Below, piece after piece: positions 24,549 through 36,000 of a stretch of 57,862 nucleotides of DNA. The DNA lies in contig JAFZMD010000078.1 of assembly GCA_017553445.1 (NCBI GenBank), forward strand, positions 1 through 57,862, written 5' to 3'. Every line of letters starts with the position of its first letter. The stretch's first letter is position 1. This stretch comes from Methanobrevibacter sp. (lineage in GTDB: Archaea > Methanobacteriota > Methanobacteria > Methanobacteriales > Methanobacteriaceae). The notes beneath the pieces were generated by a model. It was not told where the DNA came from and ran no database searches. It saw only the letters and a list, made by a program, of their open reading frames with translations. Position numbers and translations under genes: made by a program.

Positions 24549-26543
24549 ATGATTATTATGAGAAAGTTTTTGAAGGTTTCATTGAAATTCCAATGGAAGA
24601 CAATATTGGTTATTTTCGCTTTGATAGTTATTCAGACATTCTTTCAAATGGAAATAATTGATTTGTTCAGTACGGCTTTGACTGGTGTTAAAGAACAGAA
24701 TATCGATTTGCTTGTCAAATCCGGATCATACATGTTATTGTATACGGTCATTTCAGTGATTTCCATTTATGTCATTTCATTTCTCTCAACAAGAGTGGCT
24801 TCAAATGCAGCATATACGGTCCGTGAGAAAATATTTCATATACTGATGAACTTGCCTGGTGAGGAAATTGCCAACTTTAAAATTTCAGGGCTAACTACAA
24901 GGTCAACCAGAGGGATGTCCTCAGAACAGGGCTTTATAGTGATAATACTCACACAATTAATGCTGGTTCCAGTTACACTCGTAGCAATTATTTATGAAAT
25001 AGCATTGATTGATACGACTTATGCGATATTCTTCTTGGTATTTGTCGGTGTTCTTGCAATGATTCTAATTTTTAGAATGAAACAAATTGTAAAAATATTT
25101 TTCAGAGCCAAAAAGACATACGGAAAACTGAACCTGATGTTTTTATCCAAAATCAGTGATATTGCAGGCAGGATTCCATTCAATAAACAGGAGTATGAAG
25201 AGGAATTTGAAAAGGCATGTGAGAATTCCTATGACAAGAACGTCACCTATATTTTAAGCCAATATTACCTTGGGCCGGTATTATTATGGGGTTTATATGC
25301 CATTGTTCTGATTACATTTGCAATGGTTAATTCCGGATACACCATTGGCTTTGAAACCGACAGTGTTGTGGATTCATTCATTATTCTGATATATGTTGCC
25401 TACTTCGTCAGTACTCTGACGTTTCTGCCGGCATTAATTGACAGGTGGCCACGTGCATATGCCACTTCTGTGCGTCTGGAGGAAGTCCTGAATCTGGAAG
25501 ATAAAACCATAAAATCCAAAAACACTGATAATCCAAAAAGAATAGAAATTGTAGAGGAAGATGTTTCCTGGCATGATATGGGCATATGGGCTGAAAGAAG
25601 GGAAATCTCTCAAAAATTCACTTTAATATTGAAGGATGACCGAGCCAAAGTAGGAATATCAATGATTTTACTTACGGTATCCACATTGTGCATGGTTTAT
25701 GCCCCTAAAGTTGCAGGAAAGACTGTTAATTTATTGAGTTCCAATGTGAATTCATCCAACGATGCTGCCATCTACATTAACCTGGCCTTGCTTTTGGTAT
25801 TATATTCTGCAGGGTATCTCTTAAAATTAACTCCAAAGAGAATCATGGGGATTACCGGTGAAAAAGTGGCCTATAATTTAAGAATGGGATTATTTGACAA
25901 GATTGATGCTGTCGGATCTACTTTCATTCAGGAAAACTCAAAGGGTCTCATCATGTCCAGATTAAACAACGACGTGATGAACATCAGGGAGTTTGTCTCT
26001 TCCAAAATTTCTGAACTTTATGCGCAAATCCTATCGATAGTCCTTGTAATAGTACTGATGATGACGACAGACTTCAGATTGAGCTTAATTTATTTGGCGA
26101 TATTGCCTGTTTATATCATTTCCTTTTATTTATGCGATTATAAATCTAAAGACTATTATGATGGTCATCAAAAGCATTTGGGGCGTATGATGAGCTATTT
26201 TGAAAGAGGTCTTACAAATCGTGATTCATTCCATGAAAAAGGGTTTAAAAAACTCAACCAAACTGTAATTGACTATTATGCCAAATCCAGAAACGTTACT
26301 AATATTATGGAGCCTGTTACAACCCTTTTGACAAATGTGAGCAATATAACTGTTTATATGGCGGGCATTTACTTTTTATCAGTTGGTGAAATACAGCTGG
26401 GAACTCTATTGGCGGTTATCATGTATGGGCAGTTATTGACTAAACCTATTAAAAAACTAAGCACCTCTATGGCGTCTATTGAAACTGCATTTTCAAGCAT
26501 CAAAAGAATATTTGCTATTATTGACTATCGAAAAGAGGAATGA
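24549..26543 (+). CDS. Fused double transmembrane domain of an ABC exporter, lacking both nucleotide-binding domains
   Basis: 664 residues from ATG 24549 (24558 or 24480 are alternatives). A TATA-like TTATATATTT at 24523-24532 predicts a transcript starting almost at 24549-24558, so the mRNA may be leaderless. First half (to about residue 320): a type I ABC exporter TMD with the coupling-helix region LPGEEIANFKISGLTTRSTRGM and the terminal linker ALIDRWPRAYATSVRLEEVL. Where the ATPase should begin there is only RIEIVEEDVSW, then the sequence jumps into a second TMD (LKDDRAKVGISMILLTVSTL, IMSRLNNDVMNIREFVSSKI, GTLLAVIMYGQLLTKPIKKL) that ends at IFAIIDYRKEE, exactly before its ATPase. No Walker A, Q-loop, LSGGQ or Walker B is present here or downstream. 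Partner ATPase, regulator or decayed transporter: undecided. Confidence 0.8.
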   Translation: MIIMRKFLKVSLKFQWKTILVIFALIVIQTFFQMEIIDLFSTALTGVKEQNIDLLVKSGSYMLLYTVISVISIYVISFLSTRVASNAAYTVREKIFHILMNLPGEEIANFKISGLTTRSTRGMSSEQGFIVIILTQLMLVPVTLVAIIYEIALIDTTYAIFFLVFVGVLAMILIFRMKQIVKIFFRAKKTYGKLNLMFLSKISDIAGRIPFNKQEYEEEFEKACENSYDKNVTYILSQYYLGPVLLWGLYAIVLITFAMVNSGYTIGFETDSVVDSFIILIYVAYFVSTLTFLPALIDRWPRAYATSVRLEEVLNLEDKTIKSKNTDNPKRIEIVEEDVSWHDMGIWAERREISQKFTLILKDDRAKVGISMILLTVSTLCMVYAPKVAGKTVNLLSSNVNSSNDAAIYINLALLLVLYSAGYLLKLTPKRIMGITGEKVAYNLRMGLFDKIDAVGSTFIQENSKGLIMSRLNNDVMNIREFVSSKISELYAQILSIVLVIVLMMTTDFRLSLIYLAILPVYIISFYLCDYKSKDYYDGHQKHLGRMMSYFERGLTNRDSFHEKGFKKLNQTVIDYYAKSRNVTNIMEPVTTLLTNVSNITVYMAGIYFLSVGEIQLGTLLAVIMYGQLLTKPIKKLSTSMASIETAFSSIKRIFAIIDYRKEE

Positions 26544-26943
26544 TTGGATTTTTAATCATGTTAATATAAAAAGGAACTTATAAACCTTTATTTATTTTTT
26601 TAATTTGGATAAGTGTAAAACTTCAAGGATAAATTTTTTTTATATTCGATGCAAAGGATTTAATCCGTATTATAATAATTGTGCATTCTCGCATATTTGA
26701 TATATGCTTTAATGGTTGATTTCAGTTGTTTTTTTTTAAGTTTGAATGTTAAAATTGATGTCAATTAAATCTTATTGTAAATTTCGCTTTTCTCTTGTTT
26801 TTTTTTGCTTTTAAAGCATTGTTTGTAAGAATTCATTTAAATTATCAATTAAAAAAATAATGCTATATATTTATTAATAATCAAAAATAAAACTCTATAT
26901 TAAGTATTGTAATTATTCACAATGCATATGTAAGTATTAATGA
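26544..26943. other. Upstream region of the giant adhesin
   Basis: Very AT-rich spacer without reading frames of note. It carries the promoter region of the adhesin and ends in the operator at 26944-26961. No terminator hairpin was seen after the ABC-like gene. Confidence 0.4.
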
Positions 26944-26961
26944 ACAGAACGAATGTTCTGT
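26944..26961. promoter_or_regulatory. Operator copy upstream of the giant adhesin
   Basis: ACAGAACGAATGTTCTGT, a perfect 7+4+7 inverted repeat, 40 bp before the adhesin start codon. Its reverse complement contains GAACATTCGTTC, one base from the 12-mer shared by the other sites. Confidence 0.7.
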
Positions 26962-27001
26962 CATATTACTTGATTTTTAGACAATATGAGGTATTTTTAA
27001 A

Positions 27002-30000
27002 ATGAAGAAAAAAACGATTGGGGTATTACTGATAACTCTTGTAATGATTATAAGTATCGGTGCAATTTCAGCGGCCGATACAAATGATACATTGCTGGGG
27101 GCTGTTAGTGATACAAATAATCCATTGCTAGTGGAAGCTAGCGATACAAACATTGCAACAACGTCTGTTGCTTTGGATTATGAAGACAATGCCACTTCGC
27201 TTGAAAGTGATGCAGGCAGTGATGTTGAAATTAATGTAAATGATAATCAAGATGAAATTTCAAATCAGAAAGTGGGAACTTCTTCTAATGTAAATGATGA
27301 TTTGCTTTCTGCTGCTTTAAATGATGATCTGCTTGGAGAAAACCCAAACTTTTATTATAAAGAGAAAGGCAAATGGTACGGAGATTTGGATGATGCCGTT
27401 GACGATGCCTGTGATGATGGTGGGGGAACAATATTACTTACAGCAAGAGCATGGGGTTACGATTCGGCTGAACGAAAAATTACAATTAGTGACGGTGTAA
27501 GGATAACATTCCAGCCTTATAATCCAGGGGATACGGTTATTTTTGACGGCCAAGGTAATGAGTACTGGTTCTTTGTGATAGACGATGCAAATGCACATGT
27601 CACCTTCAATAACATAACCTTTAGAAATGGAGGTGCATTTCAGGGTGGTGCTATTGAGGTTGTACATGGATCTTTGACCTTGGACAACTGTAAATTTGAA
27701 AACAATAAAGCTTATAAGAACAAAGCTGGAGGTTTTGGTTGGGGTGGAGCAATCTTTCTTGATGAATCAGATGCTTCACTCATAGCTAAAAATTGCCGGT
27801 TCACAAACAATAACGCAGCATCTGGGGGTGGAGCGGTCTATGTTGAAGATGGGGCTACAGCTACTTTTAATAGCTGTTATTTCGAGGGCAATAAAGCAGC
27901 CGGAAGTGCTAACCATGTTCAGGATGAAGATAGTTCATCATCCCATTCCTTTTCCGATTGTCAGTTTATAGGAAGCGGTTCCCTTGATATTGATGTGGAG
28001 GTTACTACTAATACAGTTCGTATAACTCCTGATGTAAACGATGATGTGAATTATGCTGTTTTATATAAAAATGGTGAGGTATGTGGTAGAGAACCTTGTA
28101 ATGATGGTGATACTGCAACTTTCGATAATCTGGAGAAAGGAACCTATACAGTTTACATGATGAAAAATTGGGAAGCAAAATATGAGTATCCAGGAAATAC
28201 TTTTTCTCTTATAAATCCTTCTTTTGTTTTAGATGGTGAGCAGGTATTTGAAAATTTAAATGCTGCTGTAAATGCTATTCCTAGTGGTGGATCAGGAGTA
28301 ATTACTGTTGAAGGTGGAACTTACACGGATCCTGCTAATTTTATGGTCTGTATTGAGGATAAAACGGTAACAATTATGCCTAAAGATTATGATCCTTTGA
28401 ATCCTGTTATTTTTTCACCCGATTCTATACAAAATTTTGTGTTTTCGGTTTTTCCGAATGGCCAACTCACTATGGAACATATAACTATGACAGGGAATAT
28501 GCCTAGTGCATTAGTAATCTATGCTAATCGGGTGTGTACCATTTCAAATTGTGAATTTAAAAATATTGCATCTTTTGGAACTTTACCGGGAGAACCAATT
28601 TATGCGATTGGTGCAAATCTGGTACTGGATGGCAATACTTTTGAATCTAATGGTAGAATGTACTTAGAAAATACTGTTGTAAATATAGATGATTGTACTT
28701 TCACTTCTAATAATGATTATTCCAATTGTCAAGGGGGAGCTATCTATGCTGATTCTTCTTCAAATGTAACAGTTACCAACTCAGAATTTACATATAATCA
28801 GGCCTTCAACGATGATAAAGATGATCCGGTTAAGGTCGCTAAAGGTGGAGCAATATATGCCAGTAAACTTAAAGTAGATAATACGGAGTTTATAGGAAAT
28901 GGAGCAGAATTGGGGGCGGCTATTTATATCGCCGGCGACTCTAATGATCCTGTAAATATAACCAACTGTGTTTTTGATTCCAATGTTGCAACTAAAGGTT
29001 ATAGACACATATACTCCGAATCAGCCACAAGGATATTTAATTTAGAGTTCAATGAATATGATGTGAATATAAAAATAGATGCAAAAGATGGATCATATGG
29101 TGAGGATTATATTCTTGAGGGTGATTTTGACTGGGGATCTAATTTAGATAATAATTATACTTTTTTTACGGGAACTATAGATGATGGAGATGTGGTTGGA
29201 GACTTAGTCAACATTGAAGATAGTCGATTTAAAATAAATATTGGTGTATTGTCCGGAGGAACACACGAATTCGCCATTATAGGAATGTTTGTTCAAGAAG
29301 ACAGTAATGATTATTTCTACACCCATAGGTATCATTCTGATTTATATGGAAATCAATTCTATATAGATAAGGACGCATATGCAGAAATATTGATTGATAA
29401 AGCTAAAATAACATTAACTCTTGATGTAAATAATGTTTTAATTCCTGAAACACCTGTTTTAAATGTTGAAGCTAATTGGGATTTGAATTATACTATTTTT
29501 ATTGGAAATAAATATTATCAAATGGAAGTTAAAAATGGTAAGGGCAGCATGCCGTTGACTGGCCTTGATTTAGGTAATTATACCGTTGTTGCTATGCGCG
29601 ATAGTGATGAAAACTTTTATCTTGCTATGAATTACACTAATTTTTCAATTAGTAAAACTTACAGCAACTTCCTTGTCTTAAGTACAAATGTGGAATATGA
29701 TACCTTGAATGAGGCTGTAGCCAATTCCAATAATGATGATACAATTTATGTTAAAAAGGGTACATATAAAAACACTGGAATAGTAATATCCAATAGGACT
29801 TTGGATATCACTGCATTGGAAGGCGCAATCTTTGATGCTCAAGGCGGTGACGCCAATTTCATAATAGTAAATGAAAACGCCATAGTTGATATATCTGGCA
29901 TAACATTCAGAGGACTTCACAACAGAAATACTAATTATGGGGCTATAGTCAATCACGGATACCTTACACTGACTTCATGTAATTTCACAGACAATAAGAT

Positions 30001-33000
30001 TACAAAGACATCATTTGCTGAAAATGGTGGGGCAGCCATATTCAATGACGGGTATTCATTGGAGATTGACAGTTGTAATTTCATAAATAATGCCGCTCCT
30101 TTAAAAGTAAGTACTGCAGCAGTCACATCTGTGGGTTATGAGGACATTTCAATCACATCTTCCAAATTCATAAATAACTCTGCACGTGAAGGAGGAGCAT
30201 TGCACTTCAAGAACATATCCCAATTTGAAGCGGCAATCATTTCATGTGACTTTGAACAGAATACTGCTGTTAAAGGATCTGCAATATATGTAGGTAGCAA
30301 TTCCAGATATCTGGCTGTCACATCATCCAGCTTCAAGAAAAACGACATCAAAAACAGTTTGGGAGAAAATGCGCAGCTGGAAGGTGGAGTAATATATGTT
30401 AACGCCAACACCAGTGAAGTAACCTTTGATATTGATTTATCCAATTTTGAAAACAACTCCAACAGAAATGTTAACGGTGGAGTCATATGTCTAGATGGAA
30501 ATTCAAAAGCCATAATTGAAAGCTGTATATTCAATAACAATAGCGGTAAGGTGGGTTCTGTAATTTTAATCAAAAACCCTTATAACAAAAAGCTCACGTT
30601 ATTCGTAGATGACAGTAACTTTATAAATAACCATGCAACAACTGGAGCCATTGCAACCTCTCCTAGAATTACAACACTCATTGACGAGTGCGTTTTTGCA
30701 GATAACACCGGAGAAAACAGGAATATTTACAGCAATGGATTTACAGTAGTTCATGATTCTATTTTTGATGTTAAGGATGCCAAATTAAATGCATTGTCTG
30801 TTCAATATGGTGAAAGCTCAACAATCAGCGGTACAGCAGATGTCGGTACCAATTTGTATGCAGCAGCCAATTTAACAGTTGCTGATGATAACGTTCTTGT
30901 GGAAATCGAAAACAATACTTTCACATATAAAACAGATATATTGAATCATGGCAAATATTATGCTGTTTTAAACAAGATTTCTGATAACAATAATAACACA
31001 TATCTGATGGACAGCATAACTGAAATTTTCAGGGTTAACAATGTTGCCCTTGATTTTGGTGTTTCCGTTGACAATATTACCTATGGTGAAACTCTGAAAG
31101 TAGTTGAAAGCATACCTTCAAATGCTACAGGTACGTTAGATTACCAGTTGAACGGAAAGTATTACACAAAAGAAGAAATTGAGTCATTGAACTTAGATGC
31201 AGGAAAATATACTCTTGTAGCGGTCTATGATCATGAAGATTTCGCCTTCTCATCAACCACTGTTGATTTTGAAGTTTATAAAGCCAATCCAACCATATCT
31301 GTAGCGGATGTGGAAGTAGTATATGGCGACAGCATTATTGTAAACATAGAAACAAATGTTCCGTCAATATATACAATAGAAATTGATGATTACAAAACTG
31401 TCAAATTCATTAATGGAAGCAGATTTGTTGAAATAGAAAAAACATTCGAACCTGGCAATTACACAATCAAAGTCACTTCACAGGAACGTGTAAACTACAT
31501 ATCAAATTTCACTGAGGCCATTTTGAAAGTCAATAAAAATCGTGCATTATTCATGTTAAGTGTCTCTAATAACGTTGCAGATTCCGATGATACTGTCATC
31601 AAGGTTTCAGCTCCGGATAATGCAGTGGGAAATATAAGATACACAGTCTCAGATTCAAATAAAAACATTGTTTATACCACAACCCAATCCTGCAGTGATG
31701 ATTTAATCATTCCGGACTTGGATGATGGAACCTATGAAATAAATGGTGTATTTGAAGGTGATGATTTATACTATCCGACTAATAATATTCAAATGACTTC
31801 ATTATCCATTAGGAAATCATCAGCTGATGTCAACAATAACAACATTGGTGAAGAGGAAGATGAAGGCAGATTCATGTATCAATACGATGAAGATGATGAT
31901 TACAGCTATTTTGATACTTTAGAGGATGCAGTCGATGAAGCCGTGTTATATGGTGCAGGTATCATTACAGTTAGAGGCGGAACCTATCTCGTATCCAGTA
32001 TGGATATTGAAGGAGAAGTGGAATTAACAATCAGGGCTTACGGAGATGAAGAGGTTATCTTTGACTGTGGCGGTGATGATTACTTCATGCTTTTAACATA
32101 TGGTGAGGAAGTAGAGTGGGTCACGGTACCTCCACCTCCACATCCAGAGACATATCAGACAGATGGCCCTACCGTTACACTCGAAAACATTACAGTAACT
32201 GGGGGAAAATGCAGGTATGGTGGCGCTATTGACCTGAGAGTAGGTACTTTGACCTTGACCAACTGTAATTTCATCAATAACCATGCTACTGTTAAGGGTG
32301 GAGCCATATATGTTGGTACATGGGATGGAGAAAATGATGCAACTCTCATTGCACTAAACACTACCTTTACAAACAATTATGCAGAAGATGAAGGTGGAGC
32401 AATCTATATTGCAGATGACAATTTAGATGGCCAATCAACATCAGCATCATTTATGTTATGTACCTTTTTAGACAACTACCAAGGTGAAGATGATGAGAGA
32501 GTGAGGAATTACTTTGGTGGTGAAACTAAGCATATAACTAGCCAGTATTGTATCTTTAACGGTAATGGTACAATATACAATTTTGAAATAGATAAAATCA
32601 ATCAGACTGTCTATGTTAACGGTACTTCTACTGATGTATTCGATTCAGTGGTCTTATTGTACTTCAATCAGGCACCTTTATACTCAATTGACAATAAGGG
32701 GGCAAGTGATTTCAACGTCACTTTTGAGGATGTGATTGGTGGAAACTATACTTTAGGTGTAATGAACGACCATAACTTCAATACATACATATTTGATGTC
32801 ACATTTGAAATGAAAGTGCCGAATTTTATCATATCCGAAGATGAAGTATATGAAAACTTAACCGATGCTATTGATGCCGTTGTGGAAAATGGCATTATTT
32901 ATGCAAATGTAAATTATTATACTGAAGACAATATGGAAATTGATATCCACAAATCATTCACCCTTAAAAACTTCAGAGACAGAGATGTTGTTTTCGACGG

Positions 33001-36000
33001 AAGCGGTGAAAAATGGTTCTTTACAATAGCTGAAGGAAATACTGTTGTATTTGAAGGATTATACTTTACTGATGGGGCTGTAAAAACTTATGCAAGCATT
33101 GAAAATAACGGTAATTTAATAATTAAAAACTGCTCATTCGATAGTTTCGAAACCAGTGAAATCATACACAACACAGGTTTATTGAACATATTAAACAGTA
33201 CGTTTTCACTTAATTCAGTTAATAACGCTCTTGTTTGGAATGATGCGACCTTATTCATTGAAACAGTTGAATTTTCAGATAATATCGTCAATATAAGTTC
33301 TGCTGTATACAACAATGGGGCCGCAGAAATTGTCTCTTCCAATTTCACAGGAAACTATAATGGTGGAAATGGTGGTGCAATATATAGCACTAATTCATTA
33401 TCTGTTAAAGACACTGTTTTCACAGAAAATGAGGGGTATGATGGTGGAGCTATTTACAGTATGGGGATCTTACAGGTCTTAAACTCTACTTTTGAAGATA
33501 ACAGTGCAAACGGATATGGTGGAGCAATTTTCAATGGAAATGAAGCAAACATATTTAATTCAACATTCACCGGATCATCCAGCGAAAAGGACGGCGGAGC
33601 TATTTATAACAATCATACAATGACTATTAATAATTCCACATTCGTTGGTAACACCGCAACCGGAAAAGGCGGAGCCATTTACAACAACGGATCTTTAAAC
33701 CTTACAAAATCATTCTTTGGAATTAACTACGCTGAAGAGTTTGCAAACATTTACAATGCAGGAGATATTCAATTCAGCCAAAACATATTTGATTTCTATG
33801 ATGTTGTATTGATTGTACCTGATGGTGAATACGGCATTCCTACAACAATTACAGGTACACTTAACCCTGAATTCAACATGGACATTCAGGTAACATTGCC
33901 TGAATTTGTTAATAATGACGATGCTCAAGTTACCATTTCAGACGGCGTATTTGAATATATTACAGACCCTTCCCTGCCAAAAGGCATTTATCCTGTTAAA
34001 TTAAATGAAACCATTTATGACGTCTACGGCAACGTTTATTATGGTGAATTAATAAGTGACAGGCTTATCATAAATAAGGCGAATGTCTACATCAATGTGA
34101 CTGTAGGTGATGTTGTCATACGTGGTGCACCAGGAATACCGCATTTAAATATTGATGCAAGTCAAAACGGATTATTCTATATTCTTTTCAATAATAAGCT
34201 TTCAAATGTCACTATTACTGATGGTCATATTGCATTGGACTTGGAAGCTGTAGGTGAAGGAAATTACTCTGTATTCGTTTTCCGTGAGGGTAATGAAAAC
34301 TATAACGATGCGATAAACACAACAACATTCAAAGTCACAGAATATGAAGGCAACTTCATTGTAAACAGTACAGGCAATCAATCCGATACATTACGTGAAG
34401 CCCTTGAGGATTCTAGACCTGAGGACATCATTTATGTAAGGGAAGGAAACTATACTGGCGCTGACAATTTGGGCTTGTCCATTTACAGTAAAAAATTAAC
34501 TATAATTGCACTTGGAGATGTTGTTTTTAATGGAGATTCAACTGATTTAAACTTTTTGACTGTTGATGCAACTGCCGATGTTACTATATGTGATGTTGTA
34601 GTTTCTAGCTTTAATACTAATAATAATAGGGCAATCATTGAGAATAGAGGTAATTTGACTCTTGACGGATGTGTCATTGTCAATAACACTTGTAGTAAGG
34701 AATGTCTTACAATTGTATACAATTCTGGAAATTTAAATATTACCGGATCCGAATTTTATGACAATATTGCAGATTATGACAATATTGCAGAATATTACAT
34801 TATTCAGAGTGATTCAGGACTTATCATTAATGAATCAACATTTGAGAATAATACAGTTAATAATGCTATTATTTCAATAAAGGATGTAGAAGATTCAGTA
34901 AAAATTATATCAACCGAATTCGTTGGAAACACATTATCAAACTATATTATTGATGTTCGAGAGTGTAGTGATGTTCTTATTAGTTCTGAATTTTACAATA
35001 ACACTAAATGTGGAGATGAACTGGTAGATATTATTTATGCGTGGAAGTCCACTTTACTTGTTGAAAATTCCATATTTATAGGTAATGCTATGAATGCGAT
35101 AATAGGTGGATTTAGTAATAATAAAAATGTTATTTCAGGATGTGTATTCACAGATAATGCCGTTAATAATGTTGTTTTTAGTGATGACATTAATCTATCC
35201 GTTATTGATTCCATATTTGCAGGTAACACACTTTCAGACAATAATGCATTATGCATTGCAGCAGATGTAAATGCAGTAACTGTCAATGGGTGTGTCTTTT
35301 CAGACAATAAGGCAGACAATTACAGAAACATTTATAGTTATAGTTCTTGTTCTGTGAATATTGCCAATACAACATTTGATGCAATAAACGTTGATTTTAC
35401 TGTTCGTGATATTGACTATGATGAAAACGAAACAATTAATGGAACTATTGACATCGGTACAAACCTAAACTTCACAGCTAATTTAGACATTAACTCCAAA
35501 ATCTATTCAGTAAATGTATCTGACAATAAGTTCACATTAAATGCAGGAATTCTTAACGGTGGAGACTATACTGTTGTATTAAATCCGAATGGTGATAATT
35601 CAAACACTTATGTATTTAATAAAATAACCAAAATATTTACTGTCAATCGTATAGATCCTGGTTTGAGCGTTTCAATAGAATATATTACTGAAGGTGAAAA
35701 ATTAAATGTTACTTCAACTATTGCTAAGAAGGCTAAGGGTAATGTTGTCTATGAATTGAATGGTGTTGTCTACAGTAAGGCTCAACTTGAAAATCTCACA
35801 TTAAACCATGGTAATTATTTAGTTACAGCAGTGTACAGGGGAGATAAAAACTATCTTCCGGCTACTGAAATAGTTAATGTGAATGTTAACAAAGTCGCTC
35901 CAAACATAACAGTAAATGATGTAGCAGTTAACTATGGTGATGAGATTAAAATTAATGTAACTGTTGATGTTGCTGATTATTATACAGTATTTTTAGACAA

